Shown: positions 15,031 to 23,740, counted from the stretch's first letter. The stretch: DNA of 64,000 bases from Tabrizicola fusiformis (GCF_013328815.1 NZ_JABUHN010000010.1:62001-126000), one strand, 5' to 3'. A program made the numbers and translations. The notes: generated by a model not told the origin, from the letters alone.

Positions 15031-16242
15031 TCACCGTTTCAGCAGCCGTGCCGCCAGAAGCGCCAAAGGCCCCGCCAAAAGCGACAGCGCAAGGCCAAGC
15101 CGTGCCGCCTCGGTCATGCCGCCGCCGGGCAGGGCGCTGTCCAACGCCACAACCGGCACCGTAAAGCCCATGCCCGACACCATGGCGATCAGCAACAGGT
15201 CGCGCCCGGCCACCCCCTGCGGCAGCCTTGCGCGCAGAAAGGCCAGCGCCACCGTCAGCCCGGCCAGCACACCCAGCGGCTTGCCGATCCACAGTGCCGC
15301 CAGCGTGGTCAGCGTGGTGGGGGCAAAGGCCGCAAGCTCGATCCCCCCGCGGGTCAACCCGAACAGGAACAGCACCAGCGCCAGCGGCCGCACCAGCAGA
15401 TGCGCCAGCCGGTTCAGCGGGTCATGCAGGAATTCCTCCGCCTCGGCGAACAGGCCGAACGAGCGGTCGGCATGGGGAATGGCCGGGATCACCGGCAACA
15501 GCCCCAAGGCCGGCGGCAGGCCCGAGGCGGCCACGCCGATAAAACTCACGATCCCCGCCAGCACATAGGGCCAGAGCGCCATGCCGCGCCGCCGGTCCCG
15601 CTCGGTCGCATGGGGGCCGGGGCGGCGCCCGACCAGCGCCCAGACCCCGCCCGAGGCGAGGGCAGGCAGCGCCAGCCAGACCAGCCGCAGCGTCACCTCC
15701 GGGTCGCCCAGACCCATCACCACCAGCCCCAGAATGTCAAAGCCGATGGTGATGAGCAGCAAAAGATGCAGCGCCGGATGGCCCGGCCCGAACACCCGTC
15801 GCCCCACCAGATAGCCCAGAACCACGTCCGAACCGATCGGCACCGGCCAGCCTGTGGCAAATTCCGCCTCGATCGCCGTCTCGATCAGGGCGCCGGTCAG
15901 CACCCAGAGCAGAACCGCCCCCAACGCGCCGCCGATCACCGCCGACAGCGGCGCCCGGGCCCGCCCGCCCGACATCGCGCCGCGCTCCAGCACCAGCGCC
16001 TCCCATAATTCCTTGCCGATGAAGGCCATGAACAGCGCCATCAGCCCATCGGACACCAGCGACAGCGGCGTCAGGCTCAACCCCTGCGGTGCCAGCCAGC
16101 CGGGCAGGTTCAGGTCGAGCAGCCGGTATTCGATGGCGTCATAATAGCCCGCAGGATCGGTGTTGACCCAAAGCGTCGCCGCCCCGGCCCCGGCCAGCAG
16201 GGCAACGGCGAAATGGCGCACGAAGGGAGAGACGCGATACAT
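15031..16242 (-). CDS. nhaA: NhaA-family Na+/H+ antiporter, divergent
   Basis: A 403-residue inner-membrane protein with about eleven hydrophobic helices, related to NhaA. The unwound-helix aspartate is kept (Asp139 in PIGSDVVLG) and so is the helix-10 lysine (Lys321 in IGKPLG). The ion-binding pair that is Asp-Asp in E. coli (163-164) reads Asp169-Ile170 here, in ITIGFDILGL. The C-terminal motif AMVSGMGFTVPVVAL matches the family. Loss of one carboxylate raises doubt about normal electrogenic Na+/2H+ exchange. The start after GGAAAG is convincing. Confidence 0.85.
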   Translation of the reverse strand: MYRVSPFVRHFAVALLAGAGAATLWVNTDPAGYYDAIEYRLLDLNLPGWLAPQGLSLTPLSLVSDGLMALFMAFIGKELWEALVLERGAMSGGRARAPLSAVIGGALGAVLLWVLTGALIETAIEAEFATGWPVPIGSDVVLGYLVGRRVFGPGHPALHLLLLITIGFDILGLVVMGLGDPEVTLRLVWLALPALASGGVWALVGRRPGPHATERDRRRGMALWPYVLAGIVSFIGVAASGLPPALGLLPVIPAIPHADRSFGLFAEAEEFLHDPLNRLAHLLVRPLALVLFLFGLTRGGIELAAFAPTTLTTLAALWIGKPLGVLAGLTVALAFLRARLPQGVAGRDLLLIAMVSGMGFTVPVVALDSALPGGGMTEAARLGLALSLLAGPLALLAARLLKR

Positions 16243-16412
16243 GGGCAGCTTTCCGGGGGCGGGTTCCGGGGGGTGTTTTTCCGGGCTTAACATGGGGCGC
16301 GGGCGGCGCAAGGGGGCGGGCGCGGCTTTGCCCGGACTGTGACAGGAAGCGCGCTTTGCCGGTGCCGGTCCGGGCCGTTGTGGCAGCGGGCAGTTTGCGG
16401 CAGGCTGCGGCC

Positions 16413-17000
16413 ATGGAACTTGCCGATGAGATCCGCGCCTGCCGCCTGTGTGCGCCGCGCTTTGCCGCGACGGTGACGGCACATGCGCCGCGCCCGGTGG
16501 TGTGGTTCAGGCCCGGGGCGCGGCTCTTGATCGCGGGGCAGGCGCCGGGGGTGCGGGTCCACGGCTCGGGCCGGCCGTTTACCGACCCGTCGGGGGTGCG
16601 GCTGCGCGACTGGCTGGGGCTGGACGAGGCGGCGTTCTATGACCTTGCCCGCGTGGCCATCGTGCCGATGGCCTTCTGCTTTCCGGGGCTGGATGCGAAG
16701 GGCAGCGACCTGCCGCCGCCGCCGCTTTGTGCCGCGACATGGCGGGCGCGGGTGATGGCGGACCTGCCCGACCTGCGGCTGCGGGTGCTGCTGGGCGGAG
16801 CCGCAATCCGCTGGCATCTGGGCCTGCGCGATGTGACGGCAGCCGTGGCCGACTGGCGCGCCCATGCCGCGCAGGGGGTGTTTGTCTTGCCGCATCCGTC
16901 CTGGCGCAACTCCGGCTGGCTGAAGCGGCACCCGTGGTTCGAGGCTGAGGTGGTTCCGGCCCTGCGCCGCGCGGTGCAAGAGGCGCTGGCGCCGTCCTGA
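16413..17000 (+). CDS. uracil-DNA glycosylase-like protein
   Basis: A 195-residue protein of the uracil-DNA glycosylase superfamily fold. The family 4-like motif 1 is GQAPGVRVHGSGRPFTDPSG and the second active-site motif is LPHPSWRN. The four cysteines that bind an iron-sulfur cluster in family 4 are not all present, although CRLCAPRF is a partial pair. It may act in uracil or other base repair, or be a catalytically altered relative. The chosen ATG lies 19 codons inside an open frame because the protein similarity begins at MELADEIRAC; no strong ribosome site is seen. Confidence 0.75.
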   Translation: MELADEIRACRLCAPRFAATVTAHAPRPVVWFRPGARLLIAGQAPGVRVHGSGRPFTDPSGVRLRDWLGLDEAAFYDLARVAIVPMAFCFPGLDAKGSDLPPPPLCAATWRARVMADLPDLRLRVLLGGAAIRWHLGLRDVTAAVADWRAHAAQGVFVLPHPSWRNSGWLKRHPWFEAEVVPALRRAVQEALAPS

Positions 17001-17074
17001 ACCGCAGGTTTTGCTTGCCGCCCGCCCGGGGCGGGTCTACCGCTGTCTGGCCTTGGATGCCCGGAGGAACCGCG

Positions 17075-17860
17075 ATGCAGACCGCTCTTGATCAGGCCCA
17101 TGCCGCGATGCGCGCGGGCGGCGAGGCCGAGGCTTTGGCCTTTTACCGCCTTCTGGCCGATGTCCCGCTCTTCCTGCTCTTGGAGCGCGAGGCCGAGGGT
17201 GAACGCATTCAACCCCGCGTCTTTGACCTTGAGGATGGCCCTGTCCTCTTGGCCTTTGACGCCGAAGAGCGGCTGGCGGTGCTGGGCGATGCGCCCTTGC
17301 CCTATGCCGCGCTGCCCGGGCGGATCGTGGCGCAGCATCTGGCGGGGCAGGGCGTATCGCTGGGCCTGAACTTCGGCACCGGCGCGCCCAGTGAGGTGAT
17401 GTTGCCGCCCGAGGCGATGGGCTTCATCGCCGAACGGCTGGGCGCCGACCCGCAGGCGATGGAGGCGAAGGTTGAGGCGTTTGTGCCGCCGCAGGGCCTG
17501 CCGCCCGCGCTGGACGATGCGCTGCGCTTTACCCTTTCAGGCGCCGCGGGGCTGGCGCGGGCCGCCGTGCTGGCGGGGGTGCGTTATGAGTGCGGGCGGC
17601 GGGGTCATGTGCTGGCCATCCTTGATGCCGTGCCCGAGGCCGAGGCGCCGCTGGCCCGCGCCATGGCCGAGGCGCTGGCCTTTTCCGGCGTGGATGCGGC
17701 AGAGCTGGACGTGACCTTCATGGCCTCAGATGCGGCGGCAGTGCCGGCGCTGCTGCGGGCCGGGCTGGTCTTTGACGTGCCGCTGCCCGAGGTGGCGCCG
17801 GAACCGGCGGCCCCTGCGGCGCCGGGCAGCGATCCTCTGAAGCCGCCGCGCCTGCGGTGA
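17075..17860 (+). CDS. SseB-family protein
   Basis: A 261-residue protein with an N-terminal SseB domain, seen in ALAFYRLLADVPLFLLLEREAEG (short form: YRLLADVPLFLLL) followed by VLLAFDAEERLA and NFGTGAPSEVMLPPEA. The C-terminal half has an SseB C-type pattern and ends in a Pro/Ala-rich tail. The function of bacterial SseB is unclear; the name derives from enhanced serine sensitivity in E. coli. The start follows CGGAGGAAC. Confidence 0.8.
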   Translation: MQTALDQAHAAMRAGGEAEALAFYRLLADVPLFLLLEREAEGERIQPRVFDLEDGPVLLAFDAEERLAVLGDAPLPYAALPGRIVAQHLAGQGVSLGLNFGTGAPSEVMLPPEAMGFIAERLGADPQAMEAKVEAFVPPQGLPPALDDALRFTLSGAAGLARAAVLAGVRYECGRRGHVLAILDAVPEAEAPLARAMAEALAFSGVDAAELDVTFMASDAAAVPALLRAGLVFDVPLPEVAPEPAAPAAPGSDPLKPPRLR

Positions 17861-17868
17861 GGTCGGCG

Positions 17869-17905
17869 CCGGGGGTTTCACACCCCCGGACCCCCGTGGG
17901 ATACT
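17869..17905. repeat. dispersed GC palindrome, copy C
   Basis: Reads CCGGGGGTTTCACACCCCCGG, then ACCCCCGTGGGATACT. It lies just after the sseB stop and is nearly identical to the reverse complement of the copy at 8935. It may act as terminator for sseB. Confidence 0.75.
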
Positions 17906-17918
17906 TGGGGAGGAATGG

Positions 17919-17932
17919 GGTATTATAATACC
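17919..17932. promoter_or_regulatory. perfect AT-rich palindrome upstream of rplM
   Basis: GGTATTATAATACC is a perfect 14-base inverted repeat, and a further half copy, GGTATTA, occurs at 17960-17966. It lies about 50 bases upstream of the inferred rplM promoter in an AT-rich patch, as upstream activating or operator sequences often do. Confidence 0.4.
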
Positions 17933-17981
17933 GTATTTTGTAACGCATTGATTTTGATTGGTATTAAATGAAGGTTGACGC

Positions 17982-18010
17982 TTGACCTGATGGGCGCTTC
18001 CGGCGATAAG
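17982..18010 (+). promoter_or_regulatory. probable rplM-rpsI promoter
   Basis: TTGACC (17982-17987) and GATAAG (18005-18010) are spaced by 17 bases, giving a 5' leader of about 48 bases before rplM. The -35 fits the housekeeping consensus well, the -10 moderately. Confidence 0.5.
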
Positions 18011-18064
18011 CCGCCATCCGAGATTCCGGGGGGCAACCCTCGCCATTCCTCATGGGACAGCCAC

Positions 18065-18529
18065 ATGAAAACCTTCACCGCTACTCCGGCGGATATCGAG
18101 AAGAAGTGGATCCTGATCGACGCCGAGGGCGTTGTTCTGGGCCGCCTCGCCACGATCGTCGCCAACATCCTGCGCGGCAAGAACAAGCCGACCTTCACCC
18201 CCCACATGGACATGGGTGACAATGTCATCGTCGTCAACGCCGACAAGGTGCAGATGACCGGCAACAAGCGCAATGACAAGGTCTATTACTGGCACACCGG
18301 CCATCCGGGCGGCATCAAGCAGCGCACCGCGCGGCAGGTGCTGGAAGGCGCGCATCCCGAGCGCGTCGTGGTCAAGGCCGTTGAGCGCATGATCACCCGC
18401 AACCGTCTGGGCCGTCAGCAGATGACCAACCTGCGCGTTTACGCCGGCGCCGAGCATCCGCATGAAGCGCAGCAGCCCACCGTTCTGGACCTGAAAGTCC
18501 TGAACCCGAAGAACACCCGGAGCGCGTGA
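18065..18529 (+). CDS. rplM: 50S ribosomal protein L13
   Basis: A 154-residue protein of the large ribosomal subunit, near complete match to the L13 pattern: [17 protein letters not shown], the [16 protein letters not shown] loop, [13 protein letters not shown] and [16 protein letters not shown]. It is an early assembly protein. The start was set at the ATG giving MKTFTATP, the usual alphaproteobacterial N-terminus, and not at upstream in-frame codons. rpsI follows after two bases, forming the conserved L13-S9 operon. Confidence 0.98.
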   Translation: MKTFTATPADIEKKWILIDAEGVVLGRLATIVANILRGKNKPTFTPHMDMGDNVIVVNADKVQMTGNKRNDKVYYWHTGHPGGIKQRTARQVLEGAHPERVVVKAVERMITRNRLGRQQMTNLRVYAGAEHPHEAQQPTVLDLKVLNPKNTRSA

Positions 18530-18531
18530 TC

Positions 18532-19023
18532 ATGGCCGACATCAAATCCCTCGACGATCTGAAATCGGCCGTCGGCGCTGCGGCTCCGGCCGCCGAAGCC
18601 GTGGCTGCCGCCCCCCGCGTCGCCGTGCGTGACAAGCTGGGCCGCGCCTATGCCACCGGCAAGCGCAAGAACGCCATCGCGCGCGTCTGGGTCAAGCCCG
18701 GCTCGGGCAAGGTCGTGGTCAACGGCAAGGAAATGGCGGTCTATTTCGCCCGTCCGGTTCTGCAGATGATCCTGAAGCAGCCCTTCACCATCGCCAATGT
18801 GGAAGGCCAGTTCGACGTCTACGCCACCGTGGTCGGCGGCGGTCTGTCGGGCCAGGCTGGTGCGGTGAAGCACGGCATCTCGAAGGCGCTGCAGCTTTAT
18901 GAACCCGCCCTGCGCGGTGCGCTGAAGGCTGCCGGCTTCCTGACCCGTGACAGCCGCGTCGTGGAACGCAAGAAATACGGCAAGGCCAAGGCCCGCCGCT
19001 CGTTCCAGTTCTCCAAGCGCTGA
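18532..19023 (+). CDS. rpsI: 30S ribosomal protein S9
   Basis: A 163-residue S9 protein. The conserved core starts at [21 protein letters not shown] and ends with the basic tail [17 protein letters not shown] that reaches the tRNA in the P site. An Ala-rich N-terminal extension of about 35 residues is usual in this group of bacteria. CCGGAG lies eight bases before the ATG. A strong intrinsic terminator follows. Confidence 0.98.
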   Translation: MADIKSLDDLKSAVGAAAPAAEAVAAAPRVAVRDKLGRAYATGKRKNAIARVWVKPGSGKVVVNGKEMAVYFARPVLQMILKQPFTIANVEGQFDVYATVVGGGLSGQAGAVKHGISKALQLYEPALRGALKAAGFLTRDSRVVERKKYGKAKARRSFQFSKR

Positions 19024-19045
19024 TCGCTTGCGAAATTTCTTGCGG

Positions 19046-19069
19046 AAAGGCGCCTTCGGGCGCCTTTTT
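19046..19069 (+). terminator. intrinsic terminator of rplM-rpsI
   Basis: The stem AAAGGCGCC / GGCGCCTTT closes a TTCG tetraloop and is followed by a T run, a textbook rho-independent terminator. Confidence 0.95.
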
Positions 19070-19086
19070 GCATCTGGAGGATTGCC

Positions 19087-19695
19087 ATGTATCTGCCGCC
19101 GCATTTCATCGAAGCCGACCCGGACGAGGCCGACCGGCTGATTGCCGCCTTTCCGCTGGCCACTCTGGTTGCGCAGACGACCGAGGGGCTGGTGGCCGAT
19201 CCCCTGCCGCTGTTGCGCGACGGGGCGGGGATGATCGGCCATGTCGCCCGCGCCAACCGGCTGCACGAGTTGGTGATGCAGGGGCAAGAGGTGCTGGCGG
19301 TGTTCCAGGGCGAAGACGGCTATGTCTCGCCCGACTGGTATCCGTCCAAGGCAGACACCCACAAGGCGGTGCCGACCTGGAATTATCAGGTGGTGCAGGT
19401 CACGGCGCAAATCCGCTGGGACGACAGCGACAAGTTCAAGCGCCGGGCGGTGGGCCTTCTGACCCGCAAGATGGAGGGGGCGGCAGGCTGGAAGATGGCC
19501 GATGCGCCGCGCGACTATATGGACGGGATGCTGGCGGCGATTGTGGGGTTCGAGTTGCAGATTGTGCGGATCATCGCCAAGACAAAACTGAGCCAGAACC
19601 GCAGCGATGCCGATTTCGCCGCCGTGCGCGACGGGCTGCAGCGTCAGGGCAAGGCGGCGCTGGTGGCGCGGATGCAGGCCATGGGCCGGGACTAA
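19087..19695 (+). CDS. PaiB-family FMN-binding protein
   Basis: A 202-residue protein of the PaiB family, which has a split-barrel flavin-binding fold and is called a negative transcriptional regulator in Bacillus. Family features are the N-terminal MYLPPHF, the GHVARANRLHE helix and YVSPDWYPSKADTHKAVPTW (quoted in part: AVPTWNYQVV). The C-terminal KTKLSQNRS is the usual signature. No partner PaiA acetyltransferase is adjacent. Whether it binds DNA here is unknown. Confidence 0.88.
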   Translation: MYLPPHFIEADPDEADRLIAAFPLATLVAQTTEGLVADPLPLLRDGAGMIGHVARANRLHELVMQGQEVLAVFQGEDGYVSPDWYPSKADTHKAVPTWNYQVVQVTAQIRWDDSDKFKRRAVGLLTRKMEGAAGWKMADAPRDYMDGMLAAIVGFELQIVRIIAKTKLSQNRSDADFAAVRDGLQRQGKAALVARMQAMGRD

Positions 19696-19719
19696 AAAAG
19701 AGGCCGCCCGAAGGCGGCC
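19694..19719 (-). terminator. terminator hairpin downstream of the DUF1127 gene
   Basis: GGCCGCC-CGAA-GGCGGCC with a run of A at its left side reads on the minus strand as a GC stem followed by TCTTTTTT. It ends the DUF1127 transcript and may also slow transcription from paiB. Confidence 0.8.
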
Positions 19720-19743
19720 CGAGGTTGGGGAACGGGAGGGCGC

Positions 19744-19965
19744 CTAGGCGCGCCAGAAGGGTTTCTGCGCCTCGGCCCTTGCCTCATCCACGGGCAGGCC
19801 AATGTCGCGCAGCATGTGATCATCCAGCCGGCGCAGCGCATGACGCTCGATCCGGCGGGTTTCCCAAGCCATCACGGTGCGCGCAACCGCAAAGGCCATG
19901 CGCGACAGGGGCGGAACCTGCGGCGAAAGCGGGCGGGCGAGGCCGGTGGCGACGGGGGCGGACAT
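19744..19965 (-). CDS. DUF1127 small protein
   Basis: A 73-residue protein with the arginine-rich DUF1127 motif RRLDDHMLRDIGLP near its C-terminus. DUF1127 proteins are small, often stress-induced and some bind RNA; CcaF1 in Rhodobacter sphaeroides is the studied example. The start is the ATG of MSAPVATG with GGAG at good distance; an upstream in-frame ATG exists without a better site. It is divergent from a MocR regulator that probably controls it. Confidence 0.85.
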   Translation of the reverse strand: MSAPVATGLARPLSPQVPPLSRMAFAVARTVMAWETRRIERHALRRLDDHMLRDIGLPVDEARAEAQKPFWRA

Positions 19966-20054
19966 GATCATCTCCATTTGTGTTGATACAAAGAACCGTT
20001 TTCGATAGACACACCATACAATCATGCGATTCCCGCCGCCAGAGGAACATTGTC

Positions 20055-21455
20055 ATGGAGACAAGTTGGACGCCGCTGTTGCCCGAAGGCGAGGGGCCGA
20101 AGTATCTGGCGCTGGCCCGGGCGCTGCGCGAGGCAATCCGGGCGGCTGTATTGCCCGAAGGCACACAATTGCCCACGGTGCGCGATCTCGCCTGGCGATT
20201 GTCTGTCACGCCGGGCACCGTCAGCCGCGCCTATCAGATTGCCACGCAAGAGGGCCTGCTTGAGGCGACGGTGGGACGCGGCACCTTTGTTGCCGCCCGT
20301 GCGCCGCGTCTGGGGCCGACGCAGCCGCTGTTTCTCGAGCGCGATCCGGGTGTGGCGCAGGGCCGGGTGGACCTGCGCTCACCGCAATTGCCGGATGTCG
20401 GGCAGGGCGAGGCGATTGCCGATGCGCTGCGCCGGATGGCGGGTGCGGTTGGCCCCGATTGGCTGGATTACACCAGCCAGACCGCCGAGGCGCCGCTGCG
20501 GGCGGCGGTCTGCGACTGGCTGGCGGACCGGGTGATCGGCCCGCTGGACGCCGATCAGGTGATGCTGACCCATGGCGGGCAGAATGGCATCGGGCTGGTG
20601 CTGTCGATCTGTCTGCGCGGCGACCGGCCGGTGGTGCTGACCGAAGACCTGTCTTACCCGGGTTTCCGCTATGCCGCGCGGCTGGCGCGGGCCGAAGTGG
20701 TGGGCGTCGAGATGGACGACGAGGGGATGCGCCCCGATGCGCTTGAGGCCGCCTGCCGCCGCCATGGTCCGCAGGTTCTGTGCCTGACGCCCGACACCCA
20801 GAACCCCACCACCGCGCGGATGGGCGCGACCCGGCGGGCGCAGATCGTGGCCATCGCCCGCCGGTTTGACCTGCAAGTGATTGAGGATGAATGCTATTCC
20901 CCCTGGACCGCCGCCGATGCCGCGCTGCGGGCGCTGGCGCCCGAGCGGGTCTGGTATGTCGGCAGCCTGTCGAAATCCATCAGCGCGGCGCTGCGGTTCG
21001 GCTATGTCGTCTGCCCGACCGGCATGGGCGAGACGGGGCGGCTGACGGCGCAGCACGGGTTCTTCGCCCTGAGCCGGGCGGTTACGGCGCTGTGCCTTGA
21101 TCTGTTCCAGTCGGGTGCGGCCAATGACATCCGCGCCGGGGTGCAGCGGGAATTGGGCGAGCGGCTGCAACTGGCGGTGAACCGGCTGGGCGCCTTTGAT
21201 CTGGCCTGGCAGGCGGGAATGCCCTTTGCCTGGCTGCGGTTGCCGCAGGGCTGGCGCGCCTCGACCTTTACCCGCATGGCCGAGGATGAGGGCGTGCTGG
21301 TCCGCTCGGCCGATCAATATGCCATGGTGCATGGCCGCGCGCCCAATGCGGTGCGGCTGGCGATGGTGGGCAATATTCCCCGCCAGCAGCTTGAGGCAGG
21401 GCTGGCAAGCCTTGCCCGGCTTCTGCCGCGGCCGCCCAGCGATATGGCGGTTTGA
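20055..21455 (+). CDS. MocR/PdxR-type GntR regulator with aminotransferase domain
   Basis: A 466-residue transcription factor. Residues 1-80 form the winged helix of the GntR family (LREAIRAAVLPEGTQLPTVR and LSVTPGTVSRAYQIA). The rest is a fold type I aminotransferase domain that binds PLP as effector; the PLP lysine lies in YVGSLSKSISAALRFGY and the aspartate-tyrosine pair in VIEDECYSPW. AGAGGAAC precedes the ATG. It is divergent from the DUF1127 gene with a short shared promoter region of about 90 bases, so it probably regulates that gene and itself. Confidence 0.9.
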   Translation: METSWTPLLPEGEGPKYLALARALREAIRAAVLPEGTQLPTVRDLAWRLSVTPGTVSRAYQIATQEGLLEATVGRGTFVAARAPRLGPTQPLFLERDPGVAQGRVDLRSPQLPDVGQGEAIADALRRMAGAVGPDWLDYTSQTAEAPLRAAVCDWLADRVIGPLDADQVMLTHGGQNGIGLVLSICLRGDRPVVLTEDLSYPGFRYAARLARAEVVGVEMDDEGMRPDALEAACRRHGPQVLCLTPDTQNPTTARMGATRRAQIVAIARRFDLQVIEDECYSPWTAADAALRALAPERVWYVGSLSKSISAALRFGYVVCPTGMGETGRLTAQHGFFALSRAVTALCLDLFQSGAANDIRAGVQRELGERLQLAVNRLGAFDLAWQAGMPFAWLRLPQGWRASTFTRMAEDEGVLVRSADQYAMVHGRAPNAVRLAMVGNIPRQQLEAGLASLARLLPRPPSDMAV

Positions 21456-21645
21456 CGCCGCCGATTGTGGCGGCATTGTGGCATCTTTGCGGCGGATTGC
21501 GCCGTCTTGTGTCCTGTCTGTGGCCGATGTGCCGCGAAATTCACCCTCGCGGCGGTTTCGGGGGCCGGGCCTTGCAGCGCGGAATTGACCAAGTGTCTGA
21601 CCATGCGCAAGATTCCGCCAGAGCAGAGCAAAAGGAAGCCCGAAA

Positions 21646-21906
21646 ATGGGACAGCAGGCCGGTTTCCACGCCCCCCACGGCGGGGCGGATTTCCTTGGGT
21701 GGCGCAAGACCCGTCTGGGCGCCACCGAGATTGTCTATGACGATGGCGTGACCCGCCGCATGGTCTGGCGTGTGGCCGATGCCGATGCCAGCGAGGCGCG
21801 TCTGTCAGACGCCCTGCGCGCGGCGGTGGGCGCGGTGCGGGTGCTGCCGACGCTGTATGACGAGCTGAAGAAGCGGGCCATCGCCATCGAACGCATCGGC
21901 GGGTGA
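21646..21906 (+). CDS. small protein of unknown function
   Basis: An 86-residue protein with no domain I recognise. The sequence is polar, with no signal peptide or membrane helix; YDDGVTRRMVWRVADAD and a final helix YDELKKRAIAIERI are the clearest features. AAGGA lies about ten bases upstream of the ATG and the codon use matches its neighbours, which supports a real gene. It sits between the MocR gene and the polyamine transporter operon on the same strand, separated from the latter by a hairpin and a probable promoter. Confidence 0.6.
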   Translation: MGQQAGFHAPHGGADFLGWRKTRLGATEIVYDDGVTRRMVWRVADADASEARLSDALRAAVGAVRVLPTLYDELKKRAIAIERIGG

Positions 21907-21923
21907 TCGCTTCGAAAGGCTTG

Positions 21924-21940
21924 CCCGCAAATCGGGCATC
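21924..21940 (+). terminator. possible terminator before the pot operon
   Basis: TGCCCG-CAAAT-CGGGCA forms a 6-base stem. There is no T run, so it is a weak candidate. Confidence 0.35.
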
Positions 21941-21974
21941 TGCACATCTTTCGCCAGAGCCCGGCGAATTTTGC

Positions 21975-22004
21975 TTGCGGGATATTCGCCGCTGCGGCTA
22001 GATT
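21975..22004 (+). promoter_or_regulatory. probable promoter of potBCA
   Basis: TTGCGG and TAGATT are spaced by 18 bases about 40 bases before the first start codon. The palindrome TTTGATCAAA overlaps the initiation region and could be an operator. Confidence 0.4.
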
Positions 22005-22043
22005 TGATCAAAATGTAACAAACACGCCACTTCAACAGGGGGC

Positions 22044-22937
22044 ATGATGGGGAACGCGTCAATCTGGGGCCGCATCCGGCAGTCCGAGGCGGCCAGCGGG
22101 CTGGCCTTGGTGTCGCCGACGGCGATCTATGCGATCCTGCTTCTGGCGGCACCTCTGGCGACGGTGTTCCTTTATTCCTTCGCCGCCAGCGAGCAGGGCC
22201 GGATCGTCTGGGACTTCTCCTTTGACAATTACATCAAGATCTGGACCGCGCCGAATGTGCAGTTGATCCTGCTGCGCTCGCTGACCGTGTCGATGTCGGT
22301 GACGCTGGCGACGGTGCTGCTGGCCTATCCGGTGGCCTATTTCGTCAGCTTCCATGTGCCCGCCTCGAAAAAGTCGATCTGGCTGTTCCTGATCACCATT
22401 CCGTTCTGGACCAGCTACATCATCCGGGTCTTCCTGTGGAAGGGCATCATCCTGGGCTATAACGGGGTGATCAACACGGTGCTGATGGGCATTGGCATCA
22501 CCGACGAACCGTTGCAGGCGATCAACTACAACGCCGGGGCGATGATCATGACGCTGGCCCATGCCTATGCGCCCTTTGCCATCCTGCCGATCTTCGTGGC
22601 GCTGGAAAAGATCGACCGCAGCCTGCTGGAGGCCGGGCAGGACCTGGGTGAAAGCCGTCTTCTGACCTTCTGGCGCGTCACGCTGCCCTTGTCGATGCCG
22701 GGGGTGATTGCGGCGGTGCTGATCGTCTTCATCCCGACCATCGGCGATTATGTGACGCCCGACCTGATCGGCGGCGGCAAGGTGCCGATGATTGCCAACA
22801 TGATCGAGGTGCAGATGCTCAAGCAGAACAACAAGGCGCTGGGATCGGCCATCGCGGTGACGACCATGCTGATCGTCTGCATCGTCTCGATTGTCTTCCT
22901 CTTGCTCAACCGCCGTTTCCTGAGGGCGCAGAAATGA
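22044..22937 (+). CDS. potB: spermidine/putrescine-type ABC transporter permease, PotB-like
   Basis: A 297-residue inner-membrane permease with six helices. The cytoplasmic EAA loop reads EAGQDLGESRLLTFWRVTLP, which docks the ATPase. The N-terminal helix (AIYAILLLAAPLATVFLYSF) and the IPFWTSYIIRVFLWKGII segment are typical of polyamine permeases. Polyamine specificity is inferred from similarity to PotB; related systems move other amines. The ATG used here overlaps AGGGGG closely, so the next ATG (one codon later) may be the true start. No binding protein gene is in the window. Confidence 0.88.
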   Translation: MMGNASIWGRIRQSEAASGLALVSPTAIYAILLLAAPLATVFLYSFAASEQGRIVWDFSFDNYIKIWTAPNVQLILLRSLTVSMSVTLATVLLAYPVAYFVSFHVPASKKSIWLFLITIPFWTSYIIRVFLWKGIILGYNGVINTVLMGIGITDEPLQAINYNAGAMIMTLAHAYAPFAILPIFVALEKIDRSLLEAGQDLGESRLLTFWRVTLPLSMPGVIAAVLIVFIPTIGDYVTPDLIGGGKVPMIANMIEVQMLKQNNKALGSAIAVTTMLIVCIVSIVFLLLNRRFLRAQK

Positions 22938-23740
22938 AGTTCTCCGCGCTGAAGACCTATGCCATCGTCTATCTGATCTTCCTTTACGCCCCCATCGTGC
23001 TGCTGCCGATCTTTGCCTTCAACGACAGCAAGGTCATCGCCTTTCCGCTCTCCGGTTTCACCACCGAGTGGTTTTCGCAGATGTGGCAGGATGACCTCTT
23101 GTTCCGGGCGGTGAAAAACTCAGCCATCATCGCGGTCTCTTCGGCGGTGCTGGCGACCTGTCTGGGGGTGTTCGGTGCCCGCGCCTCGACCCGGTTCCGC
23201 TTTCCGGCCAAGGCGGGGATCATGGGGCTGATCATGCTGCCCATGGTGCTGCCGGAAATGATCATCTCGATGTCGATGCTGGTGATCCTCTTGGGCATCG
23301 GCGTTCCCCTGTCGCTCTTCACCATCATCATGGGCCATGTGCTGATCACCACGCCTTTCGCGGTGGCGATCCTGTCCTCGGCCTTCCAGTCGCTGGACAA
23401 ATCGCTGGAAGAGGCGGCCTATGACCTGGGCGAGACGCCGCTTTCCACCTTCCGGCTGATCATCCTGCCGCTGGTGATGCCGGGGATCGTGTCCTCGCTG
23501 CTGATCTGCTTCACCATCTCGATCGACGAGTTCATCATCGCCTATTTCCTTGGCGGCAATCAGACGGTGCTGTCGGTCTATATCTATGGCCAGTTCCGTT
23601 TCCCGGCCAAGGTGCCCTCGATCCTCGCGCTCGGCACGATCCTTGTGGGGCTGTCGATCCTTCTTCTGACCATCGCTGAATATTTCCGCCGCCGTGGCAT
23701 CGCCAAGACGGGTGGCAAGGATACCGGAGGCTTCCTGTGA
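22934..23740 (+). CDS. potC: spermidine/putrescine-type ABC transporter permease, PotC-like
   Basis: A 268-residue second permease of the same transporter. The start VYLIFLYAPIVLLPIFAFNDS and the EAA loop EEAAYDLGETPLSTFRLIILP are characteristic of PotC. SIDEFIIAYFLGG is a conserved stretch of the family. It overlaps the potB stop by four bases (ATGA) and is followed by potA with a GTGA overlap, so the three proteins are made from one message in stoichiometric order. Confidence 0.9.
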   Translation: MKFSALKTYAIVYLIFLYAPIVLLPIFAFNDSKVIAFPLSGFTTEWFSQMWQDDLLFRAVKNSAIIAVSSAVLATCLGVFGARASTRFRFPAKAGIMGLIMLPMVLPEMIISMSMLVILLGIGVPLSLFTIIMGHVLITTPFAVAILSSAFQSLDKSLEEAAYDLGETPLSTFRLIILPLVMPGIVSSLLICFTISIDEFIIAYFLGGNQTVLSVYIYGQFRFPAKVPSILALGTILVGLSILLLTIAEYFRRRGIAKTGGKDTGGFL

